Of a DNA stretch of 64,000 nt, positions 1 through 8,586 are shown one piece after another. The stretch spans positions 434,001 to 498,000 of the forward strand of contig BCGQ01000009.1 in assembly GCA_001599355.1 (NCBI GenBank), in the 5' to 3' direction. The notes under the pieces were generated by a model, which saw only the letters and a list, made by a program, of their open reading frames with translations, was not told the origin of the DNA and made no database searches. The stretch comes from Nakazawaea peltata (lineage: Eukaryota > Ascomycota > Pichiomycetes > Alaninales > Pachysolenaceae). The first letter of the stretch is position 1; each line of letters begins with the position of its first letter. The translations under genes were made by a program, and so were the position numbers.

Positions 1-672
1 ATCAAAATCTCCACAGAAGAAAATACTCCATGGATCTTGTTCTCCCCACCCCCCTGTTAATGTGGTGTTCCCTGTATAATACTTAAATGAAGTTGAATTA
101 TTTTCAAAATGGGCTTCTACATGACCCCCTACAAAATATTGTGTCCACCATGGCCTCTGAGGGGCTATCAAATGCAGCGAACCATTCACGATAATTTGGA
201 TATCCTGCTCTGTATTATTAAAATGGTACTGGTAAATTCCAGACCTATTCAGCAGAGCTAATTCGACGTCAATTCCAGAATCGAAAAATGTATGATAATA
301 TCCAGGATACGCTTCATCTGGTTTTAAATTTCTAGTTTGGTACAGTTGGGTAGTATAATCGATATTTCCAACATATGGAAGTTGCAGAGCGACTCCATAT
401 TGAGGCAGCCCTCCAGTTCCGGATTCGTGCATCATAGAAATAGCCACCACTTTCCCTTCTGGAGCATATCCAGAATACAGATCTCCAAAGGGGTAATCTA
501 TGACGTCGACCCCCATTTTGACCATTCCAAAAGGTCTGGTAGAACCGGGGAAAACATTTCCTCCATTGATGGTGCCAAAGAAAGGGTCAACCATCAGAGC
601 TGGATCTTTAAAAGAGAAAGAATCTACCAATCCGAACCATATCAGAAGCAGTATAACTAACATTTTGCCCAT
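1..672 (-). CDS. GH92 alpha-mannosidase, secreted type (partial, cut by left edge)
   Basis: This is the N-terminal part of a glycoside hydrolase family 92 enzyme (Ca2+-dependent exo-alpha-mannosidase); 224 codons are present and the reading frame stays open through base 1. The start chosen is the ATG at 672-670, giving MGKMLVILLLIWFGLVDSFS, a clear signal peptide, so the protein should enter the secretory pathway; the ATG at 663 would also serve. After the signal come GH92 N-domain landmarks: DPFFGTINGGNVFPG, TRPFGMVKMG, LYSGYAP and SMMHESGTGG. Several N-x-S/T sites are visible. It lies head to tail behind a full-length paralogue (1684-4056) and resembles it at roughly 60 percent by eye over the shared part. 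The catalytic C-terminal domain lies outside the window, so activity cannot be judged. GH92 is not found in baker's yeast. Confidence 0.88.
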   Translation of the reverse strand, partial: MGKMLVILLLIWFGLVDSFSFKDPALMVDPFFGTINGGNVFPGSTRPFGMVKMGVDVIDYPFGDLYSGYAPEGKVVAISMMHESGTGGLPQYGVALQLPYVGNIDYTTQLYQTRNLKPDEAYPGYYHTFFDSGIDVELALLNRSGIYQYHFNNTEQDIQIIVNGSLHLIAPQRPWWTQYFVGGHVEAHFENNSTSFKYYTGNTTLTGGWGEQDPWSIFFCGDFD

Positions 673-856
673 CAAAAGACTAACAAAATTAATATCTTTA
701 CTACACGAAAATATATATATAAAATTCTAACATTTGAACTAATTGTTGGTGTAATCCCCTCACCTCTCATTAAGCTGTCCCGTTATTATCTGATTATTTG
801 GATGCTTCTGTAAGCTTATAAAAAAGGGATATTATTTTTGTATGTGAGTACGATTA

Positions 857-876
857 TTGCCCTTTTTGAAGGGCAA
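857..876. repeat. Perfect hairpin, TTGCCCTT / AAGGGCAA
   Basis: Arms of 8 bp (857-864 and 869-876) flank a 4-nt loop, about 185 nt upstream of the partial GH92 start. The arm sequence recurs in a second hairpin 100 bp away. It could be a dyad binding site for a regulator or an RNA hairpin; the sequence does not decide. Confidence 0.6.
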
Positions 877-961
877 GTTTTCGTCAATACAATAAAAACA
901 TTGCTTTTTTTCGATTAAAGCTTTTTTGATTGTATTTTAGTGTGGGAAAAGGGAGTGAGAA

Positions 962-980
962 AAGGGCATTTTATGCCCTT
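962..980. repeat. Perfect hairpin, AAGGGCAT / ATGCCCTT
   Basis: Arms of 8 bp (962-969 and 973-980) flank a 3-nt loop, about 290 nt upstream of the partial GH92 gene. It shares the AAGGGCA / TGCCCTT core with the hairpin at 857-876, which suggests a paired cis element. Confidence 0.6.
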
Positions 981-1477
981 AAAAACTGAAGTGAGGCATA
1001 TTTTTTTAGATTATACAAAAATATGTAATATTTAGAAGCACTGTAAGTAGACTTTCCGCGATATTATGACCCCCCAACAGCTGATCCTTCCTAATCTGGT
1101 TTTGGTCATCCCTAGATTTCCAAGACTTCTCCGGGATCTAACAGCGTCTAATAGTCTTGTCAACCGCTTTTCTTATATTGTATTCTTCTGCTTTTCGCGT
1201 TAATATGTATAGACGAACGCGGGGCTTCCCTCAGACAATAGACCTTGAACATTTTAGTACTACAACTGGGGCGTCAGACGTGCATACGATTGTGTTAGAG
1301 ATACGCTTACAGAATATAGAGTGACCAGTATTCTTTAGTTATTCACGCATTATTTTTTAGCTGCTTAGAATGGGTACAGATCTAAAATAGTCTGGATTTT
1401 TAGGCAGAATTTTAGATAAGCCTAGTGAGTCGTGTGAGTGGACCTTCTCATACATTGTGTATTCTCCATCCTCGATA

Positions 1478-1560
1478 CATTCTCCATTCTCCATTTTCCA
1501 TTCTCCATTCTCCATTCTCCACTCCCATTCCCTTACATTCTCCATTCTCCATTCTCCATG
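1478..1560. repeat. CCATTCT minisatellite
   Basis: Roughly ten imperfect copies of a 7-nt unit, CCATTCT, with single-base variants (CCATTTT, CACTCCCATTC). It lies in the spacer 3' of the full-length GH92 gene. It looks like slippage-prone simple sequence. Confidence 0.8.
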
Positions 1561-1683
1561 CATTGTACATTCCCATAGATTCTAACCTCCATCTCTCCCT
1601 TCCATACAATACTCTCCCCTACATTCCTACACTCTCTATATTAATTATCTATCTCGTTATAAGCTAAGATTTCTAAATAAATA

Positions 1684-4056
1684 TTAAATTAAAGAGTAAT
1701 GACCTGGACTTGGTGGAACATCTCCAGATTCCCAAACTGTTGGTTCACTACCTAACTCGAAATGAATAGAACCTCCATGAGCAAACAAATCCTCATGGCT
1801 GACCCAGTTCTTATTCCATCTTTGACCATTGACAGTAACAGATTGGACATAGAAATCGGTCTCAAAGTTATCACTATTAGCAGTGATTTGTAATTTTCTA
1901 TTTCTGTCACCATCGACGTAGATAGTAACAGAAGGAGCAAATGGAGCCAGAAGTAAGTATGTAGAAGTAGCAGAGACAGGGTAAATACCAATCAAAGACC
2001 AGAATAACCACAGTTGCATAGCTCCGGCATCGGAATTACCTGGTAATCCAGAAGCTCCAGTGGTGTACTTGTTATTGATCAAGTATCTGATAGTCTCAAC
2101 GGTACGGTATTGACGGTTAACAAAGTTGTACATGAATGGGGTCAAGAAACTTGGCTCATTTCCAATATCAGCCAACGAATCACCGTATAATCCAAACATA
2201 TCGTCTAATCTTTGAGAGAAAGTGTCGTTTGAACCGATGAAACTGAGCAAAGTAGCAACATCATGAGGAACAGCCCATCCATACTCAACAGGTTTACCTT
2301 CATATTCGTCATTGCCCCAGTAACAACCTCCACAACTCATTGGATCGTAATTACTGTAGTTGAAAGCTCCATTAGCATCCTTTGGTTGGATGAATCCAGT
2401 GTAATTATAAGACGAGGAAGAAGCTTCTGGGTTCCAGATGTTTTGCCAGTTAGCCGATCTCTTCAAATACTTTTGCAGATCGTCATGTTTACCCAAACCA
2501 GAAGCAACAACGTACAATCCGAAATCATCGTACAGATACTCCATAGTTCTGGTGACAGATCTACTGTAGTTACGGGTAATCCAACCATACTCAAGCCAAT
2601 CTGGTAAAGCACCACGTCCATCAGCATTAGACAGATCAGGAGCAAAACTATCATATTTATAAGGAGGAGCAACTTCGGCATCTTTTTGCATCAGACTGTA
2701 ACCATCTTGCCAATTAATACCATTTCTAACATTTTTAACGTAAGCATCGGCCAACAAGATATCGGCATTACTTCCACCTTGAGTTCTACCATTTTGATTC
2801 AGAGAACGAGCATCTGGCATGAACCCGTCATGTCTATAAGTATCGATTAAACTTCTGACGATCTCGGCACCTACACCACTTGGACTTAAGACGTTGAACA
2901 ATGGGTTCAAACAACGGAAAGTATCCCAAATGGTGAAGAAATCATCATAGTATGGTTCGTCGGAGTCCCAGCCTGGGTTTTCTCCAGTTCTATTAGATGG
3001 CAATAAATGAGCTCCGTATAAAGCAGTATAAAGCCAGTTAGAGATAGTAGCATTATCAGTTTGAACTTGGACCTTATCGAATACGGTCTCATTCCACAAT
3101 CTTCTAGATTCCATAACGGTGTCATCGAGATCCCAACTGGAGAAATCATCCTCAATGTTTTGACAAGCTTGTTCGGTAGAAATGAAAGAAATACCGACTC
3201 TGCTCTTGATGACATTGGAAGAGTTGGCAGGGAATTCGAATACAAAACCAAAAGATCCGTCGGTTTCTAAAGACTGAACGGTAGTTTCAGTAGTACTGTA
3301 ATCAGATTCTTGGAAACCAGTAACGGTGGAAGGAGTGGTGTCGAATTCTCCACAGTAATAGATGGCCCAAGCACTTTGTTCACCCCAACCTCCGGTAATA
3401 GTTGTCTCACCGGTGTATCTATAGTTGGAGTCAACGTCCAAAGTACCATTGACAAAGTACTGAGTCCACCAAGGTCTAGAAGGAGCGACTAAATGCAGAG
3501 AACCATTGACGATAATCTGAGGAGTAGATCCGGTAGGGAAAGTATACTCATAGATACCAGCTCTATCAGCACTAGCAAACTCCAGAGTAATACCACTATC
3601 GAATTCTACTTTGTAATAACCTGGAGACAGGGTATCCAGGGTAGATCTGGTGTTATAAGCTTGAGAGGTGAAGTCGACACTACCAATGTAAGGCAATTGC
3701 AGAGCAACACCATATTCTGGCAGACCACCGGTACCGGATTCGTGCATCATCGAGATCAGAACGACGTCTCCATCTGGAGCATATCCAGAATACAGATCTC
3801 CCAAATCGGAATTGATGACATCGATACCCATCTTGACCATACCGAACGGTCTAGTAGCACCTGGGAAGACATGGCCTCCACCTTCGGTACCAAAGAACAA
3901 GTTAGCTTGATCAATAGGAGCGGTAGTGTTACCGGCAGACCCTCTGAACAGAGAGCTGGCAAAGAGTGACTTAGTTAATGTCGAAAACATATGTATCAGA
4001 CGCTCGGGGTCTTGTAGACTTGCGAGGAAATAGTTAGCTAAGTTCAGGAATACCAT
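1684..4056 (-). CDS. GH92 alpha-mannosidase, full length
   Basis: A 790-residue protein covering the whole GH92 fold (N-terminal beta-sandwich, then (alpha/alpha)6 catalytic domain). The family removes terminal alpha-linked mannose from glycans by an inverting, Ca2+-dependent mechanism. Landmarks are NLFFGTEGGGHVFPG, TRPFGMVKMG, SMMHESGTGG near the N-terminus, DTFR and SNADILLADAY in the middle, IGNEPSF, and GLPGNSDAGAMQLW near the C-terminus, the last matching the GNxDxG region that holds the catalytic base. The ATG at 4056 gives an N-terminus (MVFLNLANYFLASLQDPERL) without a typical signal peptide; the next ATG (3990) gives MFSTLTKSLFASSLFRGSAG, also weak. Its neighbour at 1-672 has a strong signal, so the two may act in different compartments. 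A 1.3-kb upstream region may carry its control elements. Linkage specificity cannot be read from sequence. Confidence 0.92.
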   Translation of the reverse strand: MVFLNLANYFLASLQDPERLIHMFSTLTKSLFASSLFRGSAGNTTAPIDQANLFFGTEGGGHVFPGATRPFGMVKMGIDVINSDLGDLYSGYAPDGDVVLISMMHESGTGGLPEYGVALQLPYIGSVDFTSQAYNTRSTLDTLSPGYYKVEFDSGITLEFASADRAGIYEYTFPTGSTPQIIVNGSLHLVAPSRPWWTQYFVNGTLDVDSNYRYTGETTITGGWGEQSAWAIYYCGEFDTTPSTVTGFQESDYSTTETTVQSLETDGSFGFVFEFPANSSNVIKSRVGISFISTEQACQNIEDDFSSWDLDDTVMESRRLWNETVFDKVQVQTDNATISNWLYTALYGAHLLPSNRTGENPGWDSDEPYYDDFFTIWDTFRCLNPLFNVLSPSGVGAEIVRSLIDTYRHDGFMPDARSLNQNGRTQGGSNADILLADAYVKNVRNGINWQDGYSLMQKDAEVAPPYKYDSFAPDLSNADGRGALPDWLEYGWITRNYSRSVTRTMEYLYDDFGLYVVASGLGKHDDLQKYLKRSANWQNIWNPEASSSSYNYTGFIQPKDANGAFNYSNYDPMSCGGCYWGNDEYEGKPVEYGWAVPHDVATLLSFIGSNDTFSQRLDDMFGLYGDSLADIGNEPSFLTPFMYNFVNRQYRTVETIRYLINNKYTTGASGLPGNSDAGAMQLWLFWSLIGIYPVSATSTYLLLAPFAPSVTIYVDGDRNRKLQITANSDNFETDFYVQSVTVNGQRWNKNWVSHEDLFAHGGSIHFELGSEPTVWESGDVPPSPGHYSLI

Positions 4057-5382
4057 GATGAAATGTGAAAAGTTGGGGTATTCCTTGTGACTTTATATGA
4101 TGCAAATCGGGGGCCAATACGTGGGTTCCCCGAGGGTTCAAATTTGAATTTGAGATTGAAAAATTGGGGGTCCGATGATCCCTCGATGTTTTAAGCGTTT
4201 GATAAGCAGGTAACGCGGCAAAAATGAATGTGGATACCAGTTCTAAAGCCGGTTGAGCGTTAAAACAATGCAGGATGGGTCCTAAGTATCCTCACGGAAT
4301 ACATATTATAATGCAATACCTACTTAAGAGTATCCGGTATTATTAATAATGGGTTGAGCAGGGTTGAATTAGCGGAGCCGCGGTTTGAAAATGTACTCCC
4401 TTTCAACTGACTATCGACAGAATATCAACTGAATCTCGACAGAATATCAACTGACTATCAACTAACTATCGACTATCGACTATCGACTAACTATCAGCTA
4501 TCAGCTCTCTATTTACTCCCTTGTATCCCTTAGATAAAATGCTTAATTATCTGCGTCTAATACTTAAGGAAATAATAGGGAAAAAATTTTCTTTTCTTTT
4601 TGCAACGTGCTACGAATCTATGGAAAAAAACCGGATCAGACAGGATAAACACACACGTTGGGGGGGAACGTGACGTAGCGAGGGGGGTCGAGGAGAAATA
4701 ACGTTTATTGTTCCTGAGCTCGTGGGGTTGGCCGAGGATGAATCGAGGTTGCTCGAGGGTAACTTTTGGGCGATCATGTGGGTTCGAGGTACTCAGATCT
4801 TCATTTACTCCCCGATATTCTAACTAATCTTAACATAACAACAATAGATTGTGTAGAGTGATTTGCGATAGTAGGCAGCCGTAAATGTAGTGAGATTTGG
4901 GTTACGAGACTATACATGGTGATTGAGTTTTTGGTATAGTCTACTACTTGGATCTTGGGAATGTGGTTCCCGAGAATTTAACTCGAGTAGTGACTGCCAA
5001 GAATTGATATCAGTGATTTGTCATTTGTGTCTAGTCATTTTCTTTCCTGTCACTCAAAGCCCCAACCGTTTCTAAGGTACAAACATTTTTTCCCTATTTA
5101 AAGTTGGGGGTGATGAGCTTAAAAAAAGGGGGAGCACAATTTTAGACAAGGGTCAAACTTAAACGTGGAGAACAAAAGGGTTCCAAATAAAATATCCCGC
5201 AACAATATCAATTAAAGTGCACATGTGCTGAAGATTCCTACGAGTAAATACTCCACATATGCACAATATCCAAACTACTACAAATAATGCATGCACCTAA
5301 AACTACAACAACATTAAAAGCAATATAATATTAACAACGTTAAAAATATTAAAACAAATCATAACATGCACATAGTGTGGGT
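4057..5382. other. 1.3-kb intergenic region upstream of the full-length GH92 gene
   Basis: No gene, tRNA or conserved open frame is visible. It includes a tandem repeat cluster (4398-4505), G-rich runs around 4660-4690 (a GGGGGGG run and AGGGGGG), and AT-rich sequence towards PTR2. As both flanking genes are on the minus strand, this is the promoter side of the GH92 gene and the terminator side of PTR2. Confidence 0.6.
4398..4505. repeat. Tandem repeats of CAACTGACTATCGACAGAAT and ACTATCG
   Basis: Two or three imperfect copies of a unit of about 20 nt (TATCGACAGAATATCAACTG) pass into a short array of GACTATC units. It lies 340 to 450 nt upstream of the GH92 start. No function is evident. Confidence 0.75.
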
Positions 5383-7176
5383 TTATTTGTTAGCCGAAGC
5401 ATCGTCACTAGAATCGTTAGAAGTCAACTTCTCCTCAGTAGAAGTCTCGTAAATGTTGTCTGAAACGGCAATTTCATCAGCATCCTTCTTAATAATAGCG
5501 TTCATCTCGTCCTCTTGGTTGTTGTAGTGTCTGAAACAGAACCAGAAGAGAAGACCAGCAATGAAACAGGCAACGGCCAAACCAGAGTAAGTCCAAACTA
5601 ACTTAGGATCTTCAGCAGTTGGAGACAAGGCAATACCAATGGCGGCACCAATAGCAGAGGTGAACAAGAAAAGAGACATGATAAAAGACTTCATTCTAGT
5701 TGGAGCCTTGGTGAAAGCATACTCTAAACCGGTAATAGAAGCAAAGATCTCAGATAATCCAATGAATGCATAGGCTGGGGTTTGAAGGGCAACATGGATG
5801 TGGTTTGGAACAGTTCCATCACCACATAATGGGTGGTCGTAACATGGACCAGCTTTGTAGATGTAGTGTTGTAAGACAGCAGCGTAAACCATGGCAGCGG
5901 TACCGAACATGAAACCCCAGAAAATCTTGGTAATTGGCTTGAATTGGATGTTAACCTTTCTCAACAGTGGGTAGATCAATCTGTTACAGATTGGAATGAA
6001 GACAATCAAGGTAATTGGGTCAATGTTTTGCATGATATCGTTTGGAATACCGTGTAACTCCATTTGAGAGGCAGAGAAGACAAAGTTGTTAACCATTTGA
6101 CCGTAGACAATCCAGTAGATTGGGAAGAAGACAAATACCTTACAAGCCTTCAAAGCAACCTTGACTTCATCGACAAAGTCTGGGTTGAACTTGGAGTTCT
6201 CCTTCAGTTTGTCAACGTTCCAGTGTCTAAGACTGATGAAACTAACTTGGAAAGCATTCTTGATAACATTCTTGGATGGAGGAGTCTTGACGTACTTGTT
6301 TCTTCCGAGAATCAAAGCGGCAACACCGACAAAGAAGAAACATAATGGCAACAAGTAAGCAGCCCAGAAACCAATGTGTAATTCCATCTCAGTAGTAGCA
6401 ATAGCACTTAAAGAACCAATGTTAATACATAAATAGAAAATCATGAAAACGGTCTCGATAGTAATCTTTGGGTCGATGATGACCTTGTTACCCTTCTTGT
6501 CTCTAGTAATTCTAGCCTCACCCAATTGGATTTGTTCGGCAATCAATGGAGAAACAGAAGATTTGATACCACCGGCACCCAAACCAATCAAGATAATACC
6601 GACAATGAAACCTCCAGTGGATCCACTGATACTGACAGAGTCGAAAGAAGTGGCGAAAAGAATAGCAATACCCAAGATATCAACAAAGGTGAAGAACATG
6701 ATGGTCTTGTACTTACCCCAGTAAGTATCAGAAATGTAAGCACCCAAAATTGGACAAACGTAACACCAGAATTGGAAGAAATAAGACAAACCGTTAGCAC
6801 CAACAGATCCCAAACCCAACTTACCAGCTGGAGTCGAGTCCATAGTTCTTTGCATATAGTTAGTGAATGGAGCAGTTAAACCATAGTAGGTAAATCTCTC
6901 GGCTAACTCAACAATAGCAACTAAGTAACAAGTAATTGGAATTGGGGCAGAAATTCTCTTCAAAGTTTGCATTTCCAATTCAGTTGGTGGTCTGCCTTCT
7001 TCAAAGTCATCGGCCTCGATGTCCATGTTTCCATCAACGTTAAAGTCGTCGACTGGTACTTTATCAGTCAGGGTCTTTTCGACATCGAAGACAAGAGCAG
7101 CATCACCCTTGCTAGAAACGGCTACGAGTTTCTCACTCTTAGCACTCAGAGTAGATTGAACAGGTTGAATATTCAT
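5383..7176 (-). CDS. PTR2: Di/tripeptide:proton symporter, POT family
   Basis: A 597-residue proton-coupled oligopeptide transporter, close to the usual 600-residue length of yeast Ptr2, for uptake of di- and tripeptides at the plasma membrane. The POT signature ELAERFTYYG (the proton-coupling ExxERFxYY motif) follows a hydrophilic N-tail of about 85 residues. About twelve hydrophobic segments follow, with the family motifs GAYISDTYWGKYKTI and GLGAGGIKSSVSPLIAEQ. The C-terminal tail is acidic. The N-tail has several Lys and Ser/Thr residues, the kind of sites used for turnover by ubiquitin in fungal transporters (inference). The promoter region (7177-8000) holds an inverted pair of GATAAG sites at 7603-7619, in keeping with nitrogen control known for this gene in other yeasts. 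Confidence 0.95.
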   Translation of the reverse strand: MNIQPVQSTLSAKSEKLVAVSSKGDAALVFDVEKTLTDKVPVDDFNVDGNMDIEADDFEEGRPPTELEMQTLKRISAPIPITCYLVAIVELAERFTYYGLTAPFTNYMQRTMDSTPAGKLGLGSVGANGLSYFFQFWCYVCPILGAYISDTYWGKYKTIMFFTFVDILGIAILFATSFDSVSISGSTGGFIVGIILIGLGAGGIKSSVSPLIAEQIQLGEARITRDKKGNKVIIDPKITIETVFMIFYLCINIGSLSAIATTEMELHIGFWAAYLLPLCFFFVGVAALILGRNKYVKTPPSKNVIKNAFQVSFISLRHWNVDKLKENSKFNPDFVDEVKVALKACKVFVFFPIYWIVYGQMVNNFVFSASQMELHGIPNDIMQNIDPITLIVFIPICNRLIYPLLRKVNIQFKPITKIFWGFMFGTAAMVYAAVLQHYIYKAGPCYDHPLCGDGTVPNHIHVALQTPAYAFIGLSEIFASITGLEYAFTKAPTRMKSFIMSLFLFTSAIGAAIGIALSPTAEDPKLVWTYSGLAVACFIAGLLFWFCFRHYNNQEDEMNAIIKKDADEIAVSDNIYETSTEEKLTSNDSSDDASANK

Positions 7177-8586
7177 TTTAAGCGTTGGAAAACAAAATAT
7201 TAATAGTTCTGGTGTCCGGTGAATAGCGTATATATACCCTACAGATGGAGAGTCAACAGACTACAGAAAGTCGTTTCTTTTTCGAATGTTGATAAATGCA
7301 TCTGAACAAATGAAGAAACTTTTGCGTCCAACGCTCTTCTCCTATAGGCCCAAATTATACCCTGATAGAGAGGAGTAATTGTGTGGTTCGATTGTCTCGG
7401 GATTTTCCTGCATGAAAGTCCCCTAGTGTGACTTTTCAAGGTGAGAAAAGGGGAAAAAAAAGAAAAGAAAACCTTAAATTTTCTGCCAGCGAGTGATGAG
7501 CTGCTGGCAGGGTTGCGATGAGGTCATGTGACTAGTTTACGAAATAAAATTCTACAACCACAGACGGTCTTTGGGTATAGTTACCACTACAAGATATGTC
7601 GTGATAAGGATGTCTTATCGATACCAGGTTGTTATTAGAGTGCTTCATTGCTTTGATATCAATTCCTTTCAAGATCCTCCCCTCGATTTTGAAAAATACC
7701 AAGAAAATGACCTCCTCCACTTCTCGCAAATGAAAAATTCTGTCGAATAGAGCGTATATACAATAGAGTGGAGACTGAAGTACGAAAAGTGGCTTGTAGC
7801 TAAGGTTTGTTTTCGACACTAGGGTGCAACATTAACCGTAAACAGAACAAAAAAAAAAAGAAATGCAACATCGACGTAACATTTTTCTGCAATGCCCTTG
7901 ATGCGACTAAGAAATAGAACAAACATTTAGCCGTTCACTCAAGTGGATTTAAGTCACAATAGTTGTTTATGGTCGCTTAACTATGCTAGTTGTGGCTTTT
8001 TTGTAAGGTCCTGACGTAGTGTTCAGCCTTACTCATCTGACTAGTGGACCCTCGATCTGGCATAACTGGAAAAAAAGGAACATGAAAAATTCTATTTTCG
8101 CTTCAGTTACTTAATTAGGAGTCAGAGCATTAAAAGCTCATCGCCCGTTTTAATTCAAACGGTGTAAGCCGTACATATGTCTTCGGAAAATTCCTTCTCC
8201 GGGAGATTCGTATATGCTTTCAGTAAAGGTAAATGAAACAGGAAGCCTGTCCTAGCCTAATGGGTAATTCCGACGCCGACATTACCTCACCTCCATACGG
8301 CATTATACACTCCTCCTTGTTCACTTGGCATTAATTTCCTACTTGCTCCTATAGTGCATAATAGGAGAGGAATTATTTTCTAATAAACTGCTAATATCTA
8401 GACTTTCTTTTAATTACCCAATATAGCATTTCTAGTATAGGAAATATATATATTGATCACTTTTACACTACCCTTTCCTTGGCTGCAAAGAAAAACACCA
8501 AAAATTCAAAGATAAAGTTGAGGCCAAAATGAGATCTTAATTATCTTGAGAGACCGGTCAATCAATCAATTAGAAGATTCTATAAA
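7177..8586. other. 1.4-kb divergent promoter region, PTR2 and VOA1-like gene
   Basis: PTR2 reads left and the VOA1-like gene reads right, so both promoters lie here. Visible elements are a GATAAG inverted pair (7603-7619) and three closely spaced small hairpins at 8125-8206 (GAGC/GCTC, CCGTTT/AAACGG, TCTC/GAGA). An open frame at 7532-7819 on the minus strand has no recognisable features and is probably chance. No tRNA is seen. Confidence 0.55.
7603..7619. promoter_or_regulatory. Inverted GATAAG pair upstream of PTR2
   Basis: GATAAG-5 nt-CTTATC forms a near-palindromic double GATA site about 430 nt upstream of PTR2. Paired GATAAG sites are the usual target of the GATA factors of nitrogen catabolite repression (Gln3, Gat1, Dal80). 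The motif is seen directly; its use is inferred. Confidence 0.5.

Larger units (their letters stand above)
673..1683. other. 1-kb spacer between the two GH92 genes
   Basis: This is the promoter side of the partial GH92 gene and the 3' side of the full-length one. It is AT-rich and no conserved protein is seen in it. It contains two hairpins built on the same GGGCA core (857-876 and 962-980) and a CCATTCT minisatellite (about 1478-1560), listed separately. Short open frames at 1357-1563 and 1425-1667 are translations of the minisatellite and are not genes. Confidence 0.7.

Noticed and set aside
1357-1667. Open frames on both strands in the GH92 spacer
   Set aside because: Translations of the CCATTCT minisatellite.
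4398-4505. Tandem repeats considered as a CRISPR-like array
   Set aside because: Units are adjacent without unique spacers, and the host is a eukaryote.
4765-4790. GGGTTCGAGG resembling a tRNA B box
   Set aside because: No matching T-stem (GTGGG does not pair with TACTC) and no A box at the right distance.
7381-7402. GTGGTTCGATTGTC resembling a tRNA B box
   Set aside because: Flanking arms do not pair and no acceptor stem is found.
8250-8275. TAGCCTAATGGG like a tRNA A box
   Set aside because: No B box (GGTTCGA) follows within 60 nt.
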